This document shows, one piece after another, positions 52,501 to 60,386 of a DNA stretch of 64,000 nucleotides. Origin of the DNA: Candidatus Poribacteria bacterium (GTDB lineage: Bacteria; Poribacteria; WGA-4E; WGA-3G). The stretch's first letter is position 1. The number at the start of each line of letters is the position of its first letter. The DNA lies in assembly GCA_012270795.1 (NCBI GenBank), contig JAAXHO010000213.1:18778-82777 (forward strand), written 5' to 3'. A program made the position numbers and the translations under genes. Under the pieces are notes generated by a model, which saw nothing but the letters and a program-made list of their open reading frames with translations, made no database searches and was not told the DNA's origin.

Positions 52501-52990
52501 TTCCAACATTCCACACTACTACTAAACCCGTGTCAATACTTAGGCGTGTTTGTATTTGAATACCATAGGTTTCTATCAAGCGAGAATTCAGATCGTCTAA
52601 ACCTGAGACAATTCTCAATGCTGATTGAACCGCTCGACGAGTTTCGTTTTCATGAGCAACCGGATAACCGTAGTATACAAGAATTCCATCACCAAAATAT
52701 CTCGCGATATGTCCATCGAATTCTAATACAACTTTCGCGACAGATTCCCGATAAGCATCTAATACTTGTCTTAAATCCTCTGGGTCAAGTTGTTCTGTCA
52801 ATGCGGTTGAGTCTATAACATCACAGAACAGTACGGTGAGTTGTCGTCTTTCTGCTTTGTTGATTGATGGAGATATGATTGGTGGACCGGTATTGGCAAT
52901 ATTGTGACCGCATTGACCGCAAAAATTAACTGGTAGATTCATGTATCCGCATTCTGAACAACGTGTTTGCTTATGATTATCCATAATCAA
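49505..52990 (-). CDS. Zinc ribbon, class III adenylate/guanylate cyclase, AAA ATPase, TPR multidomain protein
   Basis: CSECGYMNLPVNFCGQCG; RRQLTVLFCDVIDSTALTEQLDPEDLR; IDGEAGIGKSRIVAVIAEQA; C-terminal TPRs. Confidence 0.9.
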   Translation of the reverse strand: MIMDNHKQTRCSECGYMNLPVNFCGQCGHNIANTGPPIISPSINKAERRQLTVLFCDVIDSTALTEQLDPEDLRQVLDAYRESVAKVVLEFDGHIARYFGDGILVYYGYPVAHENETRRAVQSALRIVSGLDDLNSRLIETYGIQIQTRLSIDTGLVVVWNVGTSIGSSDGYISALERYHGDAIDIVGKTPNIAARMQQVAPPNGIVVGETTLKLIEGYFTYKDFGTITLKGISQPVPIYQILEKHPESNLPAFRREQTPLPNQTSLTRLIGRTRQVATLMERWKLVNNASGQVVLIDGEAGIGKSRIVAVIAEQAAQENAVILECRGSPDSQNSPLYPILLLLKHQILKFSGTDTENIRLKKLEQFLIKQELSLTILPILAELLEIHDAYRNLRMKPEQRRRTALQTLVQIFLKAAQRSKLLLIVEDIHWADPSTLEFLQLLTTRLENSTVLAILTSRAEMDVNQDNMQAKGRAKLKTLVELEWVTQIILNRLNRRQISQLIAEVAGDQKIPEDVSKQIADKTEGVPLFVEELTRMVLESDHQSIDVTTEIPATLHASLTARLDRLGERKEIVQLGATLGREWTAELLNQVIVSMTEEPEKGEFLAHPDLFNTLRPSANNKGDLIWLERELQQLVEAEILRCSRSHDNKLNYTFKHPMLRETAYQTLLKSTRQAYHRRIAAVLRKSFRDVVRAQPELVAYHYTEGAMPARAIEYWQQAGQRAVERSANVEGVRHLTHGLSLLKEMPDTPARSARELVIQTTLGPALIATMGYAAPEVEETYTRAKTLLETMPNYERMSLRFPILFGLWLSYLVRGKLQTAREIGEQCLVMAKQQANTELEVEAHRALGATLFYLGELKMAHTHIEAGIERYNPNQHPVHAFFHYLADPGMTLHAYAAPLLWYLGYPEQAEVQLQVAQQMGTERPHPFSQAVFLHFSALLYLQCRNLEKVNSYATDLLLTCREHGFSVWEPTGKIMKGWVIQQMADDTQQEGIALIQEGIAEWEANRSRIFQPVHLGVLAEAYSYCGQVQEGLQAIEEAFDAVAETGERTNEAELFRLKGELLLKTEIDTTSNSDNSSNRSLNIQQKAMDYFEKALYIARNQEAKSWELRTAISLSKLMVTQNRHEDAYKLLKPIYDWFTEGFATADLMEAKNLLDILSGE

Positions 52991-53218
52991 CTACTTTATT
53001 AACCATACAGGTGTCGAATTTCGCAAGAAACTACCAACTTTTAAAATGCAATTATCAACCCATTTCTCTATTTGAAATACTTACATAAATGAGAATCTAA
53101 ATTGGTAAAGCGTATCTCATAGATGCAATTTTGTCCAAATACACCGAATCACATGTTTGGTAAATCGGGGTTAGAAACCCCTCCTATATAGGTGTAAACT
53201 TAAAGAATATTTTCCATT

Positions 53219-53293
53219 GTTGGAGGGGTTTCTAACCCCGATTGGACAGGTTTTCGCTCAAGAAATCGGGGTTAGAAACCCCTCCAACAACGT
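53219..53293. repeat. GTTGGAGGGGTTTCTAACCCCGATT inverted repeat, inside an outer IR of GTGTAAACTTAA/TTAAGTTTACAC; a half copy lies at 53162..53190
   Basis: Read directly. Confidence 0.8.
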
Positions 53294-53389
53294 ATAAGGC
53301 TCTTAAGTTTACACCTATATGTTCTGTTTCTGCACAACCTAACAGGTTGTGCTACAGAAATGTCCAAGTAATTATATGCTTTACTATAA

Positions 53390-54991
53390 TTAATGTGTTA
53401 AGATTTTTCCTTCACCGCGTGGATCCGTACCACCTTGTTGACATGTCCCGCCATTCCAGAGGCGAATAGCGTGTCCTGGTCCACCTATCCCCCCGCTTGC
53501 AGTGATTTCATGCCCAAGTTCCCGCAAACCTGCAAGCGTTTCTTCACCTGCTCGCGATTCTATTTGTATAGGTTCGGCACCGTCGCAGTGAAAACGGGGC
53601 GCGTCCAATGCCGCTTGTGCGGACATTTCCAAGTCCATAAGGCTTATACTGATATTAAGCTGATTGTTGGGAATGGTGCGTCCCCCAGGAATGCCGTAAG
53701 TGGCAAAAGGCATGCCATCGTGCGTTGCAAGGCAGGGTGCCATATTGTGCAATGGTCGTTTCTTCGGACTGATAGAATTTGCGTATCCGGGTCTTGGTTC
53801 AAAACGACCGACACCGTGCCCAAAGAGCAGTCCAGTTCCAGGCACCGTCACCATTGACCCGAAACCGCCTCCGTGTGTCTGCGTCAACGATACCATATTC
53901 CCTTCAGCATCTGCAGTAGAGATATGGCTTGTGCAGTGCATCGGTTCGTGATATACCACCTCCCCGCGTTGTGGAGTTTCAAGACCTGCGATCAGCTTTT
54001 TGCTAAGTTTTTCTGTGAAACTATCCGACAGTTCTTCATCTATATCTATCTCAACGAAATTTGGATCACCATATTTCCGAAGTCTTTCCACCCAAGAAAT
54101 CTTCATCGCTTCAGCAAGAAGGTGAAACCTATCTGTGAGAGACATTTTAGCCACGTCATAAGTTTCCACTAAACGGAGCATCTGCAATGTGGTAAGTCCA
54201 CCTGCACCGAGTGGTACTGTATGGACAGAATAACCCCGATATTGGATTTCATAAGGTTGAGTAATGATGGGACGGTATTGCTTAAGGTCATCAAGGGTTA
54301 AAATACCCCCTAATTCCTGAATGTGATTGGTGATTGTTTCTGCTATTTTTCCTTCGTATAATGCTGTATGTCCGTCCTCTGCTACTGTTTCTAAGGTGCG
54401 GGCAAGATCGGGATTTGTGAGGGTTTCCCCTTGTTTTGGCGGTCTGCCATTTTTCAGAAAAACATGGGCAGTTTCAGGAAACTCACGTTTCCACCGTTCT
54501 GCATTGCCGGCAATACCCCCACGATTCGCGCGGTTCGGTGCGTATCCGTAACGTGCGGAATTGATTGCGGGCCGAAGGACATCTGTAAGTGTGAGCCTCC
54601 CATATTCCTTCAACGCTAAACAGAGACCTGCGACAACACCGGGGACACCGATAGACAGGGGTCCGTGAACATTGGCGCGTCCTGGTACGCGGTACCCCGC
54701 GGGTACATCTGGTGCGTCCTCAATTGTGAACATGTCTTCAGCGGCTGCAGCGGGTGCGGCAGTATTGTAATCAATGGCTACGACATCCTGTGTTTTTTTA
54801 CGATAGATTAACATGCACCCACCGTAGCCAGCAATGCCGTTATGTGAAGGTTCAACAACTCCTTCTGCAAACGCAGCAGCAACGGCAGCGTCCACAGCAT
54901 TTCCACCTGCAAGGAGCATGTCAAAACCGGCTTTAGCAGTGCGTGGATGTGGGCCGACAACCGTGCCGAACTCTTTTTTGTGTGAATTCAC
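53390..54991 (-). CDS. Gamma-glutamyltransferase family protein
   Basis: VVGPHPRTAKAGFDMLLAGGNAVDAAVAAAFAEGVVEPSHNGIAGYGG, TSHISTADAEGNMVSLTQTHGGGFGS. Confidence 0.92.
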   Translation of the reverse strand: MNSHKKEFGTVVGPHPRTAKAGFDMLLAGGNAVDAAVAAAFAEGVVEPSHNGIAGYGGCMLIYRKKTQDVVAIDYNTAAPAAAAEDMFTIEDAPDVPAGYRVPGRANVHGPLSIGVPGVVAGLCLALKEYGRLTLTDVLRPAINSARYGYAPNRANRGGIAGNAERWKREFPETAHVFLKNGRPPKQGETLTNPDLARTLETVAEDGHTALYEGKIAETITNHIQELGGILTLDDLKQYRPIITQPYEIQYRGYSVHTVPLGAGGLTTLQMLRLVETYDVAKMSLTDRFHLLAEAMKISWVERLRKYGDPNFVEIDIDEELSDSFTEKLSKKLIAGLETPQRGEVVYHEPMHCTSHISTADAEGNMVSLTQTHGGGFGSMVTVPGTGLLFGHGVGRFEPRPGYANSISPKKRPLHNMAPCLATHDGMPFATYGIPGGRTIPNNQLNISISLMDLEMSAQAALDAPRFHCDGAEPIQIESRAGEETLAGLRELGHEITASGGIGGPGHAIRLWNGGTCQQGGTDPRGEGKILTH

Positions 54992-55051
54992 AAGTCTGTT
55001 CCTTTTGTTGAAAGTATTATACCATTTCTGTTTGATAATTTTACACTATTT

Positions 55052-55180
55052 CGTAGGTCCAAATCAAGAAATCAACGGTATGAATGCTATATAGCATTCC
55101 CCGGGTAGAGCGCAGCGAAACCCGACATGTATTGATTGTGGTTATCCTGTCGGGTTTCGCTGCGCTCTACCCGACCTACG
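55052..55180. repeat. Composite inverted repeat CGTAGGTCC...CCCGGGTAGAGCGCAGCGAAACCCGACA ... TGTCGGGTTTCGCTGCGCTCTACCCGACCTACG
   Basis: Read directly; flanked by ATACCATTTCT and AAATTGGTAT-type ends. Confidence 0.8.
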
Positions 55181-55258
55181 GAAGAATGGAATAAAAATAA
55201 TTAAAATTGGTATAAGTTTCTGCTTGTCCTTTTCCAATGGACATGTTAAACTCATCAC

Positions 55259-56164
55259 ATGAAAGTCTTTATACAGATTGGTCACGGTGTTATCGGTGCT
55301 GTTGTAATATCCTGTGTCTGTATTTGGCAAGCCGGTAGTTACGGTGAAGCAAGGCATACAATCAGCATCATCGGTGCAATAGCGATCCTGATCGCAAGTC
55401 TCTATTTACTCCGCAGTCGATGGGTACGTTGGGGGAGTCGGCAGGTGTGGTTAAAATATCACCAACGACTTGCTTCACTTGGTTTGTGTCTGGTGCTGTT
55501 TCACTCTGCTTTCCAACCGCTTGCGTGGCATTCTTGGCTAACTTTTCTACTTGCCTTGTCAAATTTAGGCACTGGAATTGCCGTGAGTCTAACGGCACGC
55601 AATGTGCGTAAGTTGCTGCTGCGGTGTCACCTTGTGCTTGCCCCGATTTTATTGGTTAGCATTGTCTTTCACGGACAGGCAAAACTCGATCATGATGATT
55701 TCTTTCCCTTGACAGATGTTCACGATGTGCCTTGTGCGAAATGCCATACATCTAAACCCCTACTTTTCCATGTAGAAACAATATATCAACAGGAATTGGA
55801 TACATCTGCAACTATTCCTGAAGACATCCATTGGCGGTTCACACTTCACAACACAGAAATATCCAGCACAGCAAGAATCATTATTAAAGAAGTTGGCGAG
55901 GTTTGGAGCTTAGTTGATAAAGAACTTAACCGCACTTATCATGTTAAGAAAGAGGCAGATCAAATCGCGCTTTACGCTGATTCTCCATATCGCAGTTACA
56001 CATGCATCACCTGCCACGAACATAACACCCCAGAACTGATATCGGCACATGAACTGCATGGGGTTAGCGATTTCCACAGGTGTCTTGTTTGCCATCAAAC
56101 CGAGATTGACGGGATACGATACGGAAGGCAACGTGTTAATTGGGAATATGACCCAAATTGGTAA
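55259..56164 (+). CDS. Membrane-anchored multiheme c-type cytochrome (three CXXCH)
   Basis: N-terminal TM helices; CAKCH, CITCH and CLVCH motifs. Confidence 0.8.
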   Translation: MKVFIQIGHGVIGAVVISCVCIWQAGSYGEARHTISIIGAIAILIASLYLLRSRWVRWGSRQVWLKYHQRLASLGLCLVLFHSAFQPLAWHSWLTFLLALSNLGTGIAVSLTARNVRKLLLRCHLVLAPILLVSIVFHGQAKLDHDDFFPLTDVHDVPCAKCHTSKPLLFHVETIYQQELDTSATIPEDIHWRFTLHNTEISSTARIIIKEVGEVWSLVDKELNRTYHVKKEADQIALYADSPYRSYTCITCHEHNTPELISAHELHGVSDFHRCLVCHQTEIDGIRYGRQRVNWEYDPNW

Positions 56165-56186
56165 TTGTGTCTAAAACGAATTGCTA

Positions 56187-56308
56187 ATACCATTTCTATT
56201 TAAGCCCCCCCTTTATCCGACCCCCCAACCCCCGCAAGCGGGGGCTAAGAATAGCAAGCGAGGGGTAAGAAGTCTTTCTAATGGAATATAATTTATTAGA
56301 AATGGTAT
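56187..56308. repeat. TIR element ATACCATTTCT ... AGAAATGGTAT, uninterrupted copy, 122 bp
   Basis: Reverse complement matches both flanks of the 21129..21324 insertion. Confidence 0.85.
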
Positions 56309-56383
56309 AACATACAGACACAAAAAAGGCTTGAATCCGATTAATAAGTAGGACTCAAGCCAAGTTTCAACTATGAACTATTC

Positions 56384-56539
56384 TAACCTAAGTTGCCACC
56401 TATTATTTGTTGGAGGGGTTTCTAACCCCGATTGATAACAGAAAATAGAAAAACAACGAATTCTGATGCAAATTGTCATAAATTGGGGTTAGAAACCCCT
56501 CCAACAAGAGTATTCTAAAGTAGGTGGCAACTTAGGTTA
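56384..56539. repeat. TIR element TAACCTAAGTTGCCACCTA ... TAGGTGGCAACTTAGGTTA
   Basis: Second copy of 39332..39480. Confidence 0.85.
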
Positions 56540-56545
56540 TTCTAA

Positions 56546-57328
56546 TCAGCGTGCTTTGATATCACCCCAGGTTGTGGCGAGCTTGTCTGTCGGTTCAACA
56601 GATAAATATTCACCATCCTTCACTGTATTGATTTCTTCTTTTGACAAAGCACGAGAAAATATATAGTACTCATCCATTAATCCAATAAACCAGCGGTCAT
56701 TTTTGTGTACACCTATACCAGCAGAGACCCCCCAGTTATCCGCAAGTTTTCCGGAACCCGAAATAGAGTTTGTCTCTTCACCATCAATATAAGTTTTGGC
56801 CTCACCACTTTCACTGTCATAAGTGCCTGTAAAATGTACCCACTCATTCGTTTTAATCACTGGCCCCGGATTGATTTCAAAAATTTTTGTCCCCGCGATA
56901 TTACGATGGAACCATCTGAAACCAGCATTACGTATTTCGGCATGAAAAAGTCCACTTGCCTGACCAGTGCCTAACGCGTCAAGTAACTGTTGAGTACCGC
57001 TTGCCCCGGTGTGATTTATCCAAACAGCAAGGGTAATCTCATCAATCGGTACATTTTTAAACTCCGGACCATTCATATCAATATAAGTGCTGCCATTTAA
57101 TTCAATCGCTTTTCCTATCTGTCCATTAACATATTTGGTAGTACCTACTACCATGCCATCGTTTCCTTGGATTGATCCATCTGTGACAGTATCTCCATCA
57201 TCGTCAAAACTATAGTAGACTGATAATGTAGGGTCTTTTAGATCTGCTTGAACTGAGAGCAAAGGCACGCCTATTATTACTAAAATAGCGATATAGATAC
57301 GTATCACTTTAATACTATTAAAACGCAT
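56546..57328 (-). CDS. Secreted LamG/concanavalin-A-like domain protein with DKLATTWGDIKAR tail
   Basis: 260 aa, signal peptide; LSVYYSFDDDGDTVTDGSIQGNDGMVVG, GLMDEYYIFSRALSKEEI. Confidence 0.85.
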   Translation of the reverse strand: MRFNSIKVIRIYIAILVIIGVPLLSVQADLKDPTLSVYYSFDDDGDTVTDGSIQGNDGMVVGTTKYVNGQIGKAIELNGSTYIDMNGPEFKNVPIDEITLAVWINHTGASGTQQLLDALGTGQASGLFHAEIRNAGFRWFHRNIAGTKIFEINPGPVIKTNEWVHFTGTYDSESGEAKTYIDGEETNSISGSGKLADNWGVSAGIGVHKNDRWFIGLMDEYYIFSRALSKEEINTVKDGEYLSVEPTDKLATTWGDIKAR

Positions 57329-57350
57329 TTTTTTCCTCCTTTTATATTAC

Positions 57351-57459
57351 AGGACTTACGCATTTTCTTTGAAAGTCCCTTTGATAAGGGGGATTTAGGG
57401 GGTTAAATAACGATTTTTTAACCCCCTAACCCCTTATCAAGGGGGAATGCGTAAGTCCT
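57351..57459. repeat. TIR element AGGACTTACGCATT ... AATGCGTAAGTCCT
   Basis: Read directly; second copy 59297..59415. Confidence 0.85.
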
Positions 57460-57548
57460 AATATTATTAATTTTGCTATTGGCAATTTTGAAAATGGCTT
57501 GAATTCAGAAAACACCAAATCTAAGCCGTATTTGCACACGTTGTCTAT

Positions 57549-58334
57549 CTAACGATGTGATTTAATGTTACCCCAAGTTGTTGTCAGTTTGTCTGCTGGT
57601 TCTACCGATGTTAGAACACCGTTCATAATATCTGTAATTTCGCTTGCTGACACAGCGCGATTGAATATAAAGTACTCATCTAACATCCCATTAAACCAGC
57701 GGTCGTTCTTATGGTGACCGATTCCTGCAGTAACTCCCCAATTATCTGAACACGGATTTCCAGAACCCGCGGCAGAATGGGTCTCTTCACCATCAATATA
57801 AGTTTTCACTTCATTGCTCTCACTATCATAAGTTCCAGCAAAATGAACCCACGTATTGGCTTCAATTACTGGTCCCGGATTGATATTGAAAACTTCTGCG
57901 TTGTTTCCATCACGATGGAAGAATCTAAAGCCGCCAGAACGTATTTCCATGTGAAAAAGACCGCTGCCGTGGTCTGTCCCGATCGCATCAAGCAATGTTT
58001 GTGGAGATGATGAACCGGTATGGTTGACCCAAACAGCAATAGTGAAACCTTCTACAGGGCCGTTAGTAAATTCAGGTCCGTTCATATCTATCCATGAATC
58101 TGTTTCCAGGACAATAGATTTGCCGTAAACGCCTTCATCCCTAACAACATTTCCTACAATCATACCGTCGTTACCATTGACAGAACCATCTTTGACAACA
58201 TCACCGTCGCCTTCAAAACCGTAGTAAACAGAGATCGTTGGATCACTCAGATCCGCTTGAGCAGAAATCCCACCTGCTACGATAATGACTACAGCAGCAA
58301 GGGCGATATAAGACTTTGTAAAACCTGATCGCAT
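57549..58334 (-). CDS. Secreted LamG/concanavalin-A-like domain protein with DKLTTTWGNIKSHR tail
   Basis: 261 aa, paralogue of 56546..57328. Confidence 0.85.
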   Translation of the reverse strand: MRSGFTKSYIALAAVVIIVAGGISAQADLSDPTISVYYGFEGDGDVVKDGSVNGNDGMIVGNVVRDEGVYGKSIVLETDSWIDMNGPEFTNGPVEGFTIAVWVNHTGSSSPQTLLDAIGTDHGSGLFHMEIRSGGFRFFHRDGNNAEVFNINPGPVIEANTWVHFAGTYDSESNEVKTYIDGEETHSAAGSGNPCSDNWGVTAGIGHHKNDRWFNGMLDEYFIFNRAVSASEITDIMNGVLTSVEPADKLTTTWGNIKSHR

Positions 58335-58820
58335 TTTAATTTTCTCCTATGTTGAATAAATTACTAAGATACCCACCTTCTGCAAACAAAATAGCCCGCA
58401 GCAAACTATCCACATGAATAGAGAGCAGATGGGCACGATAAAAAGTTGATGAACACCAGCGATAATCGCCTGTTCGTTAACTGATATATTATTACAATTG
58501 TTAAATTTGTTGAAGGGGGGGGTAAACCGATAGTTAACATAACGGATAATCGGTAAAAGCGCAGAAAGTTCAAGAATAGAACAAAGGTGGAGGTGGTTTA
58601 GATGTATGAGAGTCGTTCTTTTTATATTGCGGTTGCTATAAGCATTTTGCATTTTCGCCATCCTTCCTCTTGTTTGAATATCTGAACCAATACCAATCAA
58701 ACAACAATTATTGTTTAGGATTGTCCAAAAAGGACAAAAGTAGTGGTTTACTTAAAAATAATTTCTACAAGTTTTATTATACACAAAACTTTGAAAATAT
58801 GTCAATAAAAAAATCGCAAG

Positions 58821-59015
58821 TGGGTGTGTAAAGTTTTTGGTATGTGTCTGAACCAGGATTTTCAGGATTATCAGATTTTCAAGATTTACCTCATCAAGGG
58901 TTTTTGATGCGCGTATACGTTTTCTTTTAGAATAGGATTTGATGAGAAAAATCCTGAAAATCTGATAATCCTGAAAATCCTGGTTCAGACACATACCAAA
59001 AACTTTACACACCCA
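58821..59015. repeat. Long inverted-repeat element TGGGTGTGTAAAGTTTTTGGTATGTGTCTGAACCAGGATT ... AATCCTGGTTCAGACACATACCAAAAACTTTACACACCCA
   Basis: Read directly. Confidence 0.85.
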
Positions 59016-59026
59016 GCCAGATTGCA

Positions 59027-59214
59027 CAGGATTATTTAGTTTTAAGAATTATCAGTTGATGAGTGTTACTATCTGTTTATATCGTAGGTCGGGTAGAGCT
59101 TGCGAAACCCGACAGAAACAAAATGTGTCGGGTTTCGCAAGCTCTACCGACCTACAGATGGTCATATTGAAATGTGAAAAATATAGCAGAAAAACCGAAA
59201 ACTAAATAACCCTG
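59027..59214. mobile_element. Second copy of the MITE-like element, 188 bp, 9-bp duplication CAGATTGCA
   Basis: Flanked by CAGATTGCA at 59018..59026 and 59215..59223. Confidence 0.85.
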
Positions 59215-59296
59215 CAGATTGCACACAAAGATTGCTTTCAGAATAAGGTTTTGGTATAATAACTCAAAGTGGTTTTATATATGGTGAATTACAAAC

Positions 59297-59415
59297 AGGA
59301 CTTACGCATTTTCTCTTAAAGTCCCCTTGATAGGGGATTTAGGGGGTTAAAAAACCAAATTTCTGCCTATTTTACCCCCCTAACCCCCCGCAAGCGGGGG
59401 GAATGCGTAAGTCCT
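59297..59415. repeat. TIR element AGGACTTACGCATT ... AATGCGTAAGTCCT, second copy
   Basis: Read directly. Confidence 0.85.
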
Positions 59416-59480
59416 AACAAAATTAAGTTTACACTTTCTGTAGGAGCGATCTTTGAATTGTGACAAAAGAAGGAGAATAA

Positions 59481-60383
59481 ATGCAACCACAATTACCTGA
59501 TGCTCGGAACGAGAATATATTAATACATGTCGGTGGGGAATTGCTGCCCCGTGAGGATGCAAAAATATCGGTGTTTGATAGCCTGGCACAAGGTGGAGAC
59601 GGTGTATGGGAAGGATTACGTATCTATAACGGCAAAATATTTGCCTTGGATGCACACTTAGACCGATTGATAGACTCCGCGCATGCCATGGCGTTTGAAG
59701 GTATACCTTCACGGGAGGAGATCAAAACCGCAATTTTTGAAACACTCCAAGCGAATGGGATGCGCGATGAAGTACATATACGTCTGACACTTAGTCGAGG
59801 CAAAAAGGTAACCTCAAGCATGAATCCGAAGGTTAACGAATACGGCACGTGTCTCATTGTTTTGGCGGAATGGAAAGCACCGATCTATGCCAGTAGCGGT
59901 GTTCGGTTGATTACCTCAGCGATTCGGCGGAATCCAGCGCAGTGTATTGATTCAAAAATACATCACAACAACTTGATTAACAACATTTTGGCAAAAATTG
60001 AGGCAAATGTTGCAGGAGTAGACGATGCAATTATGCTTGATATATTCGGTTTCGTCTCTGAAGCAAACGCTACGAACATCTTTATAGTCAAGCGTGGGCA
60101 AGTACTCACACCCCATGCGGATAGCTGCCTGCCCGGAATTACACGCGGTAACGTCATCCACCTTGCAAATAAAGCACAGATTCCATTAGTAGAACGGAAT
60201 GTCTCTCTAACAGAAGTTTATACAGCAGATGAGATGTTCACAACTGGTACGGTCGGTGAGCTAAGTCCTGTGTTAGAGGTAGATGGCAGGCAGATTGGTA
60301 CAGGAGAACTTGGTCCGATGACAGCGCGTTTGCAGGAACTGTATGCGGAAATGACAGCGCGTGAAGGTGTGCCGATACCGTAG
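59481..60383 (+). CDS. Class IV aminotransferase (branched-chain amino acid aminotransferase family)
   Basis: ISVFDSLAQGGDGVWEGLRIYNGKIFALDAHLDRL, DDAIMLDIFGFVSEANATNIFIVK. Confidence 0.88.
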   Translation: MQPQLPDARNENILIHVGGELLPREDAKISVFDSLAQGGDGVWEGLRIYNGKIFALDAHLDRLIDSAHAMAFEGIPSREEIKTAIFETLQANGMRDEVHIRLTLSRGKKVTSSMNPKVNEYGTCLIVLAEWKAPIYASSGVRLITSAIRRNPAQCIDSKIHHNNLINNILAKIEANVAGVDDAIMLDIFGFVSEANATNIFIVKRGQVLTPHADSCLPGITRGNVIHLANKAQIPLVERNVSLTEVYTADEMFTTGTVGELSPVLEVDGRQIGTGELGPMTARLQELYAEMTAREGVPIP

Positions 60384-60386
60384 CAT

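Noticed and set aside
53162-53293. CRISPR-like array from repeated GGGGTTAGAAACCCCTCC
   Set aside because: Repeats are in inverted pairs with irregular spacing and dispersed over the window, with no cas genes; these are palindromic interspersed repeats.
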